Assembly (NCBI GenBank): GCA_031835245.1
Contig: JAVKOQ010000296.1
Location: 1-63,569 of the forward strand
From: Balamuthia mandrillaris
Lineage: Eukaryota; Discosea; Longamoebia; Balamuthiidae
Direction of reading: 5' to 3'
Length of the DNA stretch: 63,569 bases
Of this stretch, positions 44,059 through 58,885 are shown one piece after another. Position 1 is the first letter of the stretch. The number at the start of each line of letters is the position of its first letter. The notes below the pieces were generated by a model that searched no databases, had not been told where the DNA came from, and was given only the letters and a program-made list of their open reading frames with translations. Position numbers and translations under genes: made by a program.

Positions 44059-45576
44059 TTAGCTACGTGGCCAATGGCCCTCCATGGGCGTTCCAAGGGA
44101 GCACCCATGGTCGCTTGCCCACTTCAACACCTCCAGGTTATCGCGCAGCGCCGCATAAAGGCACGTCTTCTCGTTCCAAGGACAGCCGTTCCTCCTTGCC
44201 CACTGCAAAACCTCCAAGTGATTATTCTTTGCTGCCTTAGCGCACGTGTCCGCATTCCACGGGCATCCATTCTCCCTGGCCCACTTCAGGATATCTAGGT
44301 GGCCATATCCTGCTGCCCCGCTGCATGTCTGATGATCCCAAGGGCAACCATTTTCTCTGGCCCACTTCAACACTCCCAAATGGCCATTCTTTGCTGCCAA
44401 TCTGCACACCTCTTCGTTCCAAGGGCACCCGTCCGCTCTCGCCCATTTCAGCACCTCCAAGTAGCCCGTAGACGCAGCATAGGTGCAAGCCCCTTCAGGC
44501 CAAGGACAACCGTTCTCCGTAGCCCATTTCAGCACTTCCAGGTGTCCGTTGCAAAGCGCCTGGCCGCTTGTCTCATCGCTCCAATCACACCCATTCTCTC
44601 TGGCCCATTTCAACACTTCCAAGTGGCCATTCATGGCAGCAACGGTGCAAGCCCTACTACGGTCCCATGGGCATCCGTTCTCCGTGGACCATTTCAGCAC
44701 TTCGAGGTGTCCGTTGCTGAGCGCCCTATTGCTTGTCTCCATGCTCCAATAGCATCCGTTCTCTATGGCCCATTTCAACACTTCCAAATTACCCTGTATT
44801 GCAGCAACGGTGCAAGTCGTACTGTCCCACGGGCACCCGTTCTCTCTGGCCCATTTCAACACTTCCAAATGGCCCTTGTCAGCTGCGTGAAAGCAGAGAT
44901 CCTCGTTTTTGGAAGGCCAGTTGTGCTCTTTCGCCCATTTCAGCACATGCAAGTGTCCTCTGTCGGCTGCAACTCTGAGCAGTGCGGAATCCCAATGACA
45001 TCCCTGTTTCCAAGCCCATTGCACAATCTCCAGATGCCCGCTCTGCACCGCAAAGAAGAGAGTATTCTGGTTCCAGGGACATCCATTCTGCCTTAGCCTT
45101 TTTAGCATCTCCAGATGTCCAGCCTTGGCGGCCAAGGCACACGTCAACTCGCTCCAAGCACATCCTTGCTCTCTAGCCCATTGCATTACCTCCATGTCAC
45201 CTTGATTGGCGACCAGACTGGACACACGTGCGTTCAGGTGGAGGCCTTGCTCCTTCACTGCCCATTGAAACAGGGAGAGGCTGCCGCAGAGCGTGTGGAC
45301 GTAGAGCTTGTTTCGGAGGAGAGAGGAGCAGCAGTGGAACCATTGGCGGCAGGTGCGGGCGGCCACTGCTTGCATGCGTTCGGGCAGAGCCTCCAGGAGG
45401 GCACACACCAGCTCATCCGGCAGAGACAAACAAATGAGTTCCTCTTGATGGGCTTCAGTCGCAGAGGAAGGAGGGGTGCGTTTCCTTTGCTTGGTAGCAA
45501 AAGGGTTTGCTGGGGTGATGCATCGGCGTGCCTCTGGCGAGAGGTCGTCATGTTCGGCCTTGCGCTTCCTCAACAT
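44059..45576 (-). CDS. F-box/ankyrin-repeat protein of the 'LKWARENGCPW' type
   Basis: A single exon, 505 residues. An F-box-like segment lies at residues about 48-85 (LSLPDELVCALLEALPERMQ, ARTCRQWFHC). From about residue 105 there are some 14 ankyrin-like units of 26-27 residues, each with the core GHLEVLKWARENGCPW (variants VMQWAREQGCAW, LKWATENGCPW, LQWARRNGCPW). This subtype of ankyrin is abundant in amoebae and some other protists and also in amoeba-infecting giant viruses; nothing here indicates a viral origin, and the F-box, GC content and neighbours look cellular. It probably acts as a substrate receptor of an SCF ligase. The last unit diverges (LKWASDHGCSLG). Confidence 0.9.
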   Translation of the reverse strand: MLRKRKAEHDDLSPEARRCITPANPFATKQRKRTPPSSATEAHQEELICLSLPDELVCALLEALPERMQAVAARTCRQWFHCCSSLLRNKLYVHTLCGSLSLFQWAVKEQGLHLNARVSSLVANQGDMEVMQWAREQGCAWSELTCALAAKAGHLEMLKRLRQNGCPWNQNTLFFAVQSGHLEIVQWAWKQGCHWDSALLRVAADRGHLHVLKWAKEHNWPSKNEDLCFHAADKGHLEVLKWARENGCPWDSTTCTVAAIQGNLEVLKWAIENGCYWSMETSNRALSNGHLEVLKWSTENGCPWDRSRACTVAAMNGHLEVLKWARENGCDWSDETSGQALCNGHLEVLKWATENGCPWPEGACTYAASTGYLEVLKWARADGCPWNEEVCRLAAKNGHLGVLKWARENGCPWDHQTCSGAAGYGHLDILKWARENGCPWNADTCAKAAKNNHLEVLQWARRNGCPWNEKTCLYAALRDNLEVLKWASDHGCSLGTPMEGHWPRS

Positions 45577-45988
45577 GTTCGTGTTGATTGATAATTATCG
45601 TTTTTTTTTTTTACTTTGGCCAATCAAAATCCACAAACAGAAAAGTTTTTCGTAATATTGTCTTGTGTTGTCGATTATTGATGATTTTTTCGTACAAAGC
45701 GAAATGGAATAAAGAACGAAAGAAAGATGAGCTTCAAGCGAACAACGTAGAGTAGTTTTTTTTTTCTTTCTTGTTGGTGGACCTTTATTTTTTTTTATTT
45801 TCTTCTATTCTCCCCCTTTGCTTTTACTCTCTTTTCCTCTTTTTTTTTTGTTTTTTTTCGCTGTGCCTGCCACTTTTTGCTAATAGTGTTTACAGAAAAT
45901 AACTTACTATGATACATTTTTTTTAACTTCATTTTTTTTCATCTTTTGTTAAACGAAAACTAGAAAACACAACCATAAGTATCGGAAC
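45577..45988. other. AT-rich divergent promoter region
   Basis: T-runs and TCGAT-type sites (45669-45682) between the ankyrin gene and the MKRN2OS-like gene. No gene seen. Confidence 0.4.
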
Positions 45989-46917
45989 ATGGAAGACAGA
46001 GAGGCCGCAGACCTGGCGTTGGCCATCCAACGCTCCCTAAAAGACGAGAAGAAACGCAGAAAGAGGGAGGAAGCCGCCATGGACGTGACCCTCCCTCTCC
46101 TGCAACTCGTTCACTGCGAGAAGACTCTGTTCGCTTTGCCTCCAGCCGGCCGCTCTGACGGTGTGGCGGCTCCACCCTCTTGTCCACTTTGCGACGAACC
46201 CTTATGGCGGAAAGAACAAGCAGGACAAAGCAACAAGAGCCAGGTGTTGCAGAGCCCTTTCGGCCCCTCCCGAGGACGCGCGTTGGTGATCAAACCGACG
46301 CATGGAAGCTTTGCCAGCCGCAACTACTCCACAGAGGCGTTGTTGCACTGCGGCATCAGCGACAGCAGCGGAGCGTTTGTCTTCAACTTTGATCAGAACG
46401 GCATCCGGAAGGAGGCGTGGAATACTGCGTCTCCGTCAGCCGCTTTGTTGAGCGTTGTGCTTGTTGGTGAGGAGGAGAATGGGGAAGAAAAAGATGAAGA
46501 ACTGAAAACACAGGAAGAAAACGAAGGACAGCGACTGCGGCGGCTTTGGGACGAACAACTGGAGAAGCACTTGAAGGAGGAAAGAAGGTATGTAACGCCG
46601 ATCAACTCTAGAGAGGAAGAAAGATAACTAAGAAGTGACTGACATTGCTGATCACAGACGCGTTGCCCAAAAGCCGTACCACGCTCTTAAAAACAACTGT
46701 TATGACTTTGTTATTCGGTTTCTGAATGGTGGGTTGCTTGTTTCCGTTTTTCTTACTCAACTTTTGTTTTAACTTGTTGTCTCTTCAAAGCAATCGAGTT
46801 TGAAGGGAAAAAGAATCACACCAAAGAAGACATTGTTGGAAGATACTTGTCCACTCCAGTGGACACAGCCGAGTCTTATTTACACATCCGGAGAAAGCTT
46901 ACCAAAGCTCCACTATA

Positions 46918-46962
<45 letters not shown>

Positions 46963-47035
46963 CTCTCTTCTCTTTTCTCTCCTGATACAGGTGCTCATTT
47001 TGTTTTTTCGCTCCACTGCAACAGTACAAGAATGA
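45989..47035 (+). CDS. MKRN2OS-like protein with N-terminal ubiquitin-interacting motif
   Basis: Four exons (45989-46587, 46658-46728, 46791-46919, 47025-47035) sum to 810 nt, 269 residues. It starts with a UIM-like helix MEDREAADLALAIQRSLKDE. The remainder aligns in order with vertebrate MKRN2 opposite-strand protein: LPLLQLVHCEKTLFALP, SCPLCDEPL, VIKPTHGSFASRN, LLHCGISDSSGAFVFNFDQN, GIRKEAWN, LWDEQLEKHL, KNNCYDFVIRFLNAIEFE, KEDIVGRYLSTPVDTAESYL and RRKLTKAPLY. The conserved Cys/His and 'NC(Y/F)' positions hint at an NlpC/P60- or LRAT-like fold, with the Cys in KNNCYDF as possible nucleophile; that is inference. The 3' end has an alternative: using the acceptor at 46990 extends the protein to about 47109 with a hydrophobic tail. 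Intron 3 is CT-rich. Confidence 0.8.
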
Positions 47036-47507
47036 CTTGTTTATCCGAACGGTTATGGGTTACAGTCATCACCGCGATGCTTCCGTTTGCAGTTTGTTTT
47101 GTTCTCTAGGCCACCCTGGGGTGTACAGTTTACGCACCAAAACAAATGCGATGTCAATTATTGGTAAACTATCGCTCAAATATCGGAAATTATCGTGAAT
47201 AATCTCTATAAAAGGTTTCCCTTCCACGAAAGATCGTGTTTTGTCGTGAAATAATCGTAAAATAAACACAAAACCCAAAAACAAAAAAAAATAGTAAAAG
47301 GAATACCATCCGGCGACCACCTGCCGAAGAGGAAGGTAGCCGCAATAACGCACTCAATCTTGGTTTCGCTATGCCAGGCTACGCACATGTCTCCCAGTTC
47401 ACCATCGAGCCGGCAAACGCGGGCTTACCCCACCGGCGTAAAAGCTTGGAATCAGTCCTCAAAACCACCAATAAGACAAACACTACGGCGGCACGCACAC
47501 GGGGAGA
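47036..47507. other. Intergenic, AT-rich with no clear gene
   Basis: Contains the 5' flank of the first tandem Frizzled-like gene. A GC-richer patch at 47380-47500 has an open frame over about 60 codons but no start context or recognisable content. Confidence 0.4.
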
Positions 47508-50452
<2,945 letters not shown>

Positions 50453-50844
50453 AGACACGGAAATCACAAAAAGAACAGAACGGAACAACTGCAACGAGAA
50501 GATTGAGCTTGTCTGTTACGAAGTGTAAATATATCAAGAGACAAAGAGAAGAGAAATAGTGGAGGACAACTTGTTGGTTTTATGTATCGTTAAGTTACTA
50601 AAACACACGTGGGCGCAACGCACTTTTAATCATTGGGCGCGCTTTTCCCTTATGAGATACTATATATATACTCTTCTGAAGTTCGTTTTTGCATATAAAG
50701 GTTCCTTTTGTCACAATCTCGAGTAATTGCGCATCAACACATTATAATATATGGCACAAGTGATCGCCGTTACGGGCTTGCTGGAATTCGTTGGAGCTCC
50801 CCACCAAGCGTGGCGGAACTGACGTAGGGTGAGACTCGGCGAGA
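50453..50844. other. Short spacer between tandem receptor genes
   Basis: About 390 bases carrying the 3' flank of copy A and the promoter of copy B; a TATA-like CTATATATATAC lies at 50660-50671, about 175 bases before the copy B start. No other gene. Confidence 0.45.
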
Positions 50845-50971
50845 ATGGGCGTTCTAAGGTGGCGCGGGGGCGTTTGGCTTTTGGTCACTCTTTTCTGCAT
50901 CGCGCCAATAGGTTTCTTTTTTGTTTTCTTTGTTACACCTTCTTTTCTCCTCTTCTCTAGTTTATCTTCGT

Positions 50972-51017
<46 letters not shown>

Positions 51018-53783
51018 CTCTCTCTTTCTTTCTCTCTTGCACTCATTTCTTCCGGGAGTGATACTGAAAGAGCCAAAAATAACCATGTGAAGGAACAAAG
51101 GCACAAGAGACGCCGGCAGGCTTGTTGGACCCGCAAAACCCAGGAGGGCAGTGCACCCACATCTCGGCCTTCACGGAGGAAGAGCTGTTGGGTTGCGACA
51201 AAGTGCTGGACTATGAGTGGATCTACACCGACAACTACACTTCCGTCCGGCTCAACCGATTGATGTAATGCGTTTGCTTCTTTATTGCATTTTCTTCTGT
51301 TTTTAGTGGCACTGAAAGTCCTCTTCTTTTTTTTTTCTGTTGGTAACTTTTAGCGGAGGTACTTCGTTCTTTCAGGTGGCAGATAAGACTTGCCAAGAGG
51401 ACATGTTTCTTTTTTCGTGCGCAAACTTTTTCAGGTTATACTTGTTCTTCTTCTTGTTCGCTGCTCTTCTGTATCTCTACTTCTCTTTGTATTGTTTTTT
51501 TTTTCGTTGTTCTTCTTCTTCGTCTTTGCTTCTCCTAACTATTTTTTGTTTTTGTAAAAAAAAGGCGATGCGAAGAAGTTGAACTGCCTTCAACGGAGGA
51601 GGAATCCGAGGCGCCAGTGACAACAACAATGGCTGTATTCACCTGTTGGCACCTGTGCGACCGTGCTCGTTCATCCTGTCTCAGCGCCCTTGAAGGAACT
51701 GGCTTTGATCCTTCTGCGGTGTTAGCTTGCGAGCGGCCTTACTTCGAGCTGTCCTCCGGCATTCCAAAGTATAATATACTACCCGTTGGCCCCAACTACA
51801 CCGTTCCTATCAGTGCTGATGGTGGGATAACTTACTATAACGTGACCATGCCCTGCACTGATGCCAATATCACTGCTCCTCCTGGTTTGTATCCCTAAGC
51901 TTATACGTTTGTAGGACGAGACGAGCAGAGTCAAGAAGAGAGAAGAGACGGAAAGAGAACGAGATTCATATTGCGTTTTGACAACTTGCGCTTGTTTCTC
52001 CTCAATTTTCAGGTCTGGCGTTCACCTGCCCAGAGGGACTTCACCGAGAAGGAAGCTTTTGTGCATTCGACTGCCCTCAACCACTGGTCACAGATGAGGA
52101 ATACCACTCTTTGACTTTGGTCATCACCATCTTTGGATGGTTGTCGTTTGTGTGCTTGTTGTGGTTGATCATATCCTACCTCATCACTCCCTCCAAGAGA
52201 AGGTACCCGGCAGTGTTGCCGATCTTCTTCTTTGGAGCATTGTTGGGGCGAAGCTTTGCATTTTGTTTGGGGAGCATGGTGGGTCATGAGGAGGTGTGGT
52301 GTTCGGATGACAGCACTCCCAATGATTGGGGTGATCCTTGGTGCACCATTCAAGGTTCACTTCAACACTTTCTTCTTCTTCTTCTTCTTCTTCTTCTCCT
52401 TCTTCTTCTCCTTCTTCTGCTACAACTCTTTCTAAAACTATTTCATCGTATGCGTTATTTAATCACACGCCGATAACAGGAATATTCTTCGTGTTTTTCA
52501 CGTTGGCAGGAGCAGGGTGGTGGTTCATCATCTCTTTGCAGCTGTTCTTCTCCGTTGTGGTTGGCAAAACCTTACACAGTGCCAAGCATGTGGAATTGTT
52601 TGGTAAGAAGTGGGAGGTATCCTGGTTTGTCGGGTTTCACCTGTGTTGTTGGGTGTTACCCTTGATTCCTTTGATCATTGCCTTGGCTGCTCAACGTTTG
52701 GGTTTTGGCAATGACCTTTGGTTGGTTTTCCTCCCTATCTTCGGGCTCCTGTTGCCTTTTCTTCTTCTTCTTTTTCTTCTTCTTCGTCTGCCTTCTTTCT
52801 TCGTCCTCCTCTGCACGACTCCAGTTGGCTAATCAGTATTGAACACAGGTGCACAATCCACTCAGCTGAAAATCTGCGATTCGAAACATCTCCAGACGGT
52901 CCACAACACAAAACAGATGAGGAAGCAGAAGCAAATATCTGGAATTTGCTGTTGATGACAGTGCCCATCTTTGTTTTGGTTTTCTTCGGAACTATACTTT
53001 TATCTATCGTAGTTGCGACTGCTTACAAGGTCAGTTATGAACAGCTTTTATGCGCTCCCCTTTGTATGTGCTTCTACCTAACCTACATAATCCAATGTTA
53101 GCAATCGAAACAAGGATGGCGATTCTTTGCTTCTCAATGGCGGTTGATAGCGTTTCTTCTGCTCTATGTCTGGATTTACACGTAACTTCTCTCGCTCTCT
53201 GTCCGTCTGTCCTCTTGCTCTTAGCTTGTCGTTCCTCTCTTTTTGGTGATACTCATTCCATCGTTTCAGGTTTGTGCTGTCATTTCAAATCCATTTTGGA
53301 GTGGCGAAGGAGGATCAATACATCGAGTATTCTCGCTATATCAAATGTTCTTATCAAGCCCTCGCGGACGAAATTGGTTTGTCTTTTGTTGTTCTCCCGC
53401 CTCCTCCACCTCCCTCCCTGCCTCCCTCCCTCTCACTGACGCTTACCAACTTGTTTCTGTGTTCAGTCGGACTACCAGTAACTGAATGCGAGCTGAACTC
53501 CGAAGTCAGTTATCCGCTGTGGATGGTGGCGACCTTCAGCGAAGTGGCGCAAGGTTTCTTCGTGTTCTTCATCTTTGGCACTTCTTTGGACCTTTATCGG
53601 GCATGGTTGTTCTTGATCCAAAATCGACGCCTGCTTCCAAGTTCATCTTCATCGGCCGTCGGCACTGGCAAGGAGAATCACAATGATTCGGGCCATTCCA
53701 CTTCGCTGCGCAAGGTACAGGGACATCGGCTGACAGGCAAAGACGAAGATGAGGACGAAGATGACGAGGATTCAAAAGATTGA
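50845..53783 (+). CDS. Frizzled-like receptor, tandem copy B
   Basis: Ten exons with the same phases as copy A (50845-50911, 51093-51264, 51354-51434, 51565-51884, 52013-52354, 52480-52720, 52849-53029, 53102-53181, 53270-53376, 53467-53783), 635 residues. Signal peptide: MGVLRWRGGVWLLVTLFCIA. The FZ-type domain is KTCQEDMFLFSCANFFRRCE, CWHLCDRARSSCLSALEG. Exons 5-6 and intron 5 are essentially identical to copy A, whereas other introns are unalignable. The third cytosolic loop differs (KTLHSAKHVELFGKKW against NNLRKSRQVEFLGRKW), and the tail is longer and more acidic (DEDEDDEDSKD). Same function class as copy A; ligand and coupling unknown. Confidence 0.9.
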
Positions 53784-53957
53784 GAAAAGGAACAAACAAC
53801 AGGAGGACGGTAACTTCCACCATAGTTACTAAACTAGAAAGGCAACTAATTGTACGTGACGGAAAATGAGAGAGAGAGAGAGAGAGAAGAGAGAAGAGAA
53901 CGATGAATATGTAATCTTGTACAAAATAAAAAAGAAAATCACAAGGAAATAAAACGT

Positions 53958-56317
53958 TCAGCTTGCTTGACTCTTCAACTCCCGTATTTGCTCCAGAAGA
54001 AGTTTGACAGTGGCGTCACCTTGAGCCTTGCCTGCCGCCAATGCTCTATTTTGTGCATCCATTTCTTTCACTTTCTTCAAAAGTTCTTCTCGTGACATCT
54101 TCTTTAGGAGGTTTTCGTCGATACCCTGGATGGTGGTAGGTCCGCCTGTTCCTTTCTTCTTCTTCTCCTTCTTTTCTTTCTTCTTTGACTCTACAGCTGG
54201 AATTGGCGAGCTGTTACCGAAAGAAGAAGAGGGAGATCCGCTGCCTCCTCCGCCTGCAGGACCGGACGCTGCGCTTAAAGTCTTGATCTGTGTTTCCAGC
54301 TCTGCTTTGGTGTGCTCCAACTCTTTGACTTTGGCCTGAGTCTCATCAAGCTCCGCTTGAAGTTTCTTGTAAGCAGCTTTGCTCTTTTTGTTCTCCTTCT
54401 TGGCCTCCGCCAAAGCTTCCAGCACTTGCGCCTCCGACTTGCCTTCCGTGCCAACAAGCAGTTTTTGCTTTTTCTTCTCTTCTTCGAGTTCTTTCTTTAA
54501 GTCGCTGATGATTTGCTTCAAGGCCAAGATCTTGGCGTCTTCCTCAACTTGTTGCGAAGAAATGGGAGTGGAGAGTTCTACTTCTACCACACTTTTCTTC
54601 TTTCTAGTCTTTACTTTCTCCTCAGCGGTAAGCTCGACCCCGCTGCCAGCCGAACTGCTTCCAACGGAGGTACTGTAAATATCAGGCTCCTGTATTGGGC
54701 CACAGTTAGCAAAAAATGCTTTTCGTTTCAATCCAACAATAAACACATGAGCACAAGACGAAATACTTGTAATTGACGGCAGTACCTTGTATTTGCCTAA
54801 TGCCTTGAGCAGGTCAACCATGATTGCTTTGGATTGAGGCAAAGCCTTTTGGATGAAAGGATGTTGCAACAACTTGGTGGAGTCAGGTCGTTGAGAAGCT
54901 TCCTTGACGCAACACGTCTTTATGAAATCGTTGAACTCAGGCGACCATTTCTCTGATTGGCTTAACTTGGGAGGATCCCCTGACGAAATCAGCATCATTG
55001 CTTTCATCATTTTTTCTTGCTTGTGAGGAGGTTCTCCTTGTGCCATCTCGATGGCAGTAATTCCAAGCGACCACGTGTCTGCAGTGCTATCATATGCCTC
55101 ACCTGCAAGTACTTCCGGCGCCATCCATAGAGGAGTGCCTATGGTGGTTGTTTGTTTGTCTTCTTTGACAACAGCTGATACACCGAAATCAGCTGTGTTT
55201 GCAAAAGTGATCGTCAAAGGTTGTAGTTAGAACTTGCCAAGGAGAGACAAACAGATAGAGAGAAGAGAAGCGATTGAGAGAAGAGAAGCGATTGAGAGAA
55301 GAGAAGCGATCGAGAGAAGAGATCGAGAGAAGAGAGATATAAACAGAAGCAACGTGCCTAGTTTGGTCTGTCCGCTTTCTGTGAGAAGAATGTTGGCAGC
55401 TTTGATGTCACGATGAATAATACTGCGGCTGTGCAAATAGATAAGGCCTTTAAGGCTCTCCGCCATAACAGCTCCTATCTGCGCTTCCGTGTAGGTACCT
55501 TCCGGTAGTTTCTTCATGAGACTGTCAATGGCTCCGCCTCCGCAAAACTCCATAAGAATCCACAAACTCTTGCCTTTGACACAAGTGCCATAATATTGAA
55601 CGATGTTGTCATGCTTACATAACTTCAGGATGTCGATTTCTTTTTGGACCGTGTCGCGAGCTGGACCCAGGTTGGGGCAGCTCTTGATAGCTAATACCGC
55701 TCCCGATGCAATGTGCGTTCCTTTGTAGACAGAACCATACGCTCTTTACGCACCAAAAACGATGAGCTACCCAGCAAAGACAAGAAAAGAAAAGAAAAGA
55801 AAGAGGCAATACCCTTTGCCAAGCTCTTCTCCTTGGTCGAATTGTGTATAGCCTTCTTCTCCGTCAGCACCTGTCCAGTTGTAGCTTTGGTCCACATGAA
55901 CCTTGTGAACAGCGGGCGCCGTTGGTCCCGAGATCTCAAAGGTGGCTTTCGAGGCTTTAGACTTTTTTTCTTTGCCCCCTGGAGAAAGTGGAAAAAATGA
56001 TAGGGAAAAGTCAACTCACGATTTGTAACGATGGGAAGAAAGGAGTTTGCAACTGCGCATACCAGAAGTAGAAGCAGCGAGCGGGTTCTTTTTCTTTTGG
56101 GAGGTGGGAGTACCCCCATTGCCACTTGAAGAAGACCCATTAGAATTTGTCTGGCTTCCGCTACTGGCACCACCAGATGAGTGAAGCTCCAGTTCTTTAT
56201 ATATGCCAGCCTTCTTCAGCAATTCGACCATCACTTCTTTTGGATTTGTTACTTTTTTGCAGAAAGGGTGCTGCAATAAAGAATAATAAAGTTAAACACC
56301 CAAACTGGGAGATGACA

Positions 56318-56361
<44 letters not shown>

Positions 56362-56810
56362 AACGATAAAGAGAAGAGAAGCGCATACAAACCTCAAGTA
56401 ATTTAGCTGCAGTGGGTCTGTCTTTTGGGTCTTTGATACAACAAGTGTTGATGAAATCATGAAAGTCAGAGGACCACTTTTCTGGCTGGTCCATTTTAGG
56501 AGGTTGCCCAGAAGAGATTAACACCATCGCTTTCATCATTTTTTCTTTGGCATAGGGAGGCTCGCCCTGTGCCATCTCGATCGCAGTGATGCCCAATGAC
56601 CAAGTGTCTGCGGTATTGTCGTAGGCTTCTCCAGAGACCACTTCCGGGGCCATCCACAACGGTGTTCCGATCGTTGTACTGTGTTTGTCTTCTGTCACAA
56701 TAGCCGACACACCAAAATCAGCTGTTTTAATGGATATTTCATATAGATTCATTAGTGTCCATGAAATTATAACTGAGGAAGGGAAGACAGAGACTGGAGA
56801 AGGAAGAGGA

Positions 56811-56844
<34 letters not shown>

Positions 56845-57171
56845 GGAAGAAACTGACCTAGTTTAGTTTGTCCATCTTCGGTAACCTACGGGCAGTCACA
56901 AAAGTTTAGCATTCAAATAAGATGTTAGTACAACAACTAAATAAGTGGATTGAAAACAAACCAGTATATTGCCCGATTTGATGTCTCTGTGGATAATGTT
57001 ACGGGAATGCAGATAGACTAATCCTTTAATGGACTCGATCATCACTGCTGCTATCTGTTCCTCTGTGAAGCTATCGTCGGGCAACTTCTTTCTGAGACTG
57101 TCTATTGCTCCTGCTCCACAAAACTCCATCAAGATCTGGTGATAGTGACTTATGTCAAGAAAACTGAATGG

Positions 57172-57211
<40 letters not shown>

Positions 57212-58199
57212 GGAAGAAGAGGAAGGAAAAGAGCAATGAGGACATCATACCCACAAGGTTTTACCCTTCTCGCAAGTACCAAAGTACTGTACGATGTTAT
57301 CATGTTTGCATAACTTCAATATATCTATCTCCTTTTGCACGGCATCCTTTGCAGGGCCGAGGTTGGGGCAGCTCTTGATCGCTAACACCGTCCCGGAGGC
57401 AATGTGCGTGCCCTTGTAGACACAGCCGTAGGCTCTGCACAAAAAAAAAAAAAAAAAAACAAAAACGACAAAAACGACAAAAACGACAAAAACGGGAACG
57501 TTAAAAGCATGAACCTCGTTCCAAAACAAATAACAAGCAAACAAAAAAAATGGTTCTTGTCATTCATGTCACACGAGATGCGAAAGAAATGAAAGAAGAA
57601 AGAAGAAGAAGAAGAAGAAGAAGAAGAAAGAAGAGAAGAAGAAGAAGAAGAAGAAGAAGAAGAAAGAAGAAGAAGAAGAAGAAGAAGAAGAAGAAGAAGA
57701 AGAAGAAGAAGAAGGAGAAGAAGAAGAAGAAGAAGAAGAAGAAGAACAAGAAGAAGAACAAGAAGAAGAACAAGAAGAAGAACGAAAAAAGACGAAGAGG
57801 GCAGAAAAATAAGTACCCTTTGCCGAGCTCTACCCCCTGATCAAATTGGGTGTATGCTTCTTCGCCGTCGGTACCAGAGGACCAGTTATAACTCTGGTCA
57901 ACGTGCACTTTGTGAACAGCGGGTGCGGTAGGGCCTGAGATCTCAAAAGAGGCCTTGTTCTTCGGCTTGTCCGACTTTCGTTTATCTTTTTTGTCAGCCT
58001 TGTCTCCGTTCTCCGCTTTCTCTCCTAATGGCAATTAAAAAATAATGTTGGTAAGCTTTTGTTTTTTTGGAGCATGAATAACAGGCCAACATAAGAAGCA
58101 AGGATTCAGAGGAGACTTTATACCTTCTTTGACAATGGAAGCGCGAGCAGGAAACTTGGAGCTGCGACGCCGCAAGGTATTATTAAACATACTCGTCAT
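53958..58199 (-). CDS. Dual Ste20/PAK-like kinase: CRIB-kinase-CRIB-kinase-coiled coil
   Basis: Eleven exons (58199-58124, 58024-57817, 57434-57251, 57135-56962, 56885-56858, 56721-56393, 56270-56063, 55978-55813, 55743-55358, 55192-54786, 54689-53958) sum to 2898 nt, one frame of 965 residues. Each module has a CRIB-like FEISGPTAPAVHKVHVDQSY followed by a kinase: GKGAYGCVYKG / GKGAYGSVYKG, VLAIKSCPNL (Lys), IIHRDIKSGNIL / IIHRDIKAANIL, ADFGVSA, TTIGTPLWMAPE (GTPxWMAPE of the Ste20 family), DTWSLGITAIEMAQGEPP. Both look catalytically complete. The C-terminus is a long coiled coil (LKQIISDLKKELEEEKKKQK onward) and a Lys-rich end. Exon 5 is only 28 nt. The intron after TESGQTKL in module 2 starts with GC. 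No start codon exists before module 2, so two separate genes are unlikely. Rho-GTPase control via CRIB is the expected input. Confidence 0.92.
57600..57783. repeat. GAA array in intron 2 of the dual kinase
   Basis: AAG repeats with AAAG and ACAAG interruptions; sense strand TTC-rich. Yields false poly-Lys, poly-Arg and poly-Phe frames. Confidence 0.95.
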
Positions 58200-58885
58200 T
58201 TTAGCTCCCTCTTCTCAAACGGAGATCTATCCACCGGTTGTACAAGCAAACTGACAAAAGCCGGTTTCTTTCTTGCTTCCTTGCTGCTGGAGAAACTAAC
58301 CGCAAGGCTCGTTCTCTGTCGCTATCTCTCCCCCTCCCTGCGCCCTGCTTTGGCTTTTAATTCTTTTCTTTGCCTTTTTCGGGTGGCTCATGTCGACATG
58401 AAAATAAACAGATCGTGCACGGACGGGGTTGGGAGACTTCTAAGAGCAGCTCTGCTCACACCCTTTCCCTTCGCTTCCCATCGGGTGGTATGTCTAAATC
58501 TGCACTTTGTTGGTTATTTGATCAATAAGCAAGCCTTTTTGTGATTTCCAACCCTGTTACAAATGGGTACGATTGTTGAGCGAGGTCGGCCTCCTCGTCC
58601 TCTTGCCACTCCGTCCCCTTTACCGCTGTGGCTGTGATTGTTCCATTGCTAAGGCCTCACATCACACCCTCCACAGCTTGCAAGGACAAAGGACAGGAGG
58701 CCATCAGTCCGTGTGAACAACCACGCGTTATGAGTGACGTTTCCTTTGGCTTCACCATCCTGAAGACTCCACGGCAAAAAAAAAAAGGGGACCGACCTCA
58801 AATCCTGCACTACTTGAACTGAAGAAAGCACCGTTTGGCAACAAAACAGCGAAGAAAGTCGCCGGGGTTGAGACAAGAAACCAGA
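58200..58885. promoter_or_regulatory. Divergent promoter region with a 14-bp perfect palindrome
   Basis: Between the dual kinase (minus) and the FkbM gene (plus). TCATGTCGACATGA at 58388-58401 is a perfect palindrome containing the recurrent TGTCGACA core. The remainder is unremarkable; no third gene seen. Confidence 0.45.

Noticed and set aside
44059-45576. Giant-virus insertion because of the LKWARENGCPW ankyrin repeats
   Set aside because: The repeat type is shared by amoebae and their viruses, no other virus-like gene is nearby, and composition and neighbours look cellular.
53958-58199. Reading the two kinase modules as two separate tandem genes
   Set aside because: Exon 56270-56063 splices in phase to 55978-55813, no start codon precedes the second CRIB, and all eleven exons sum to exactly one frame.
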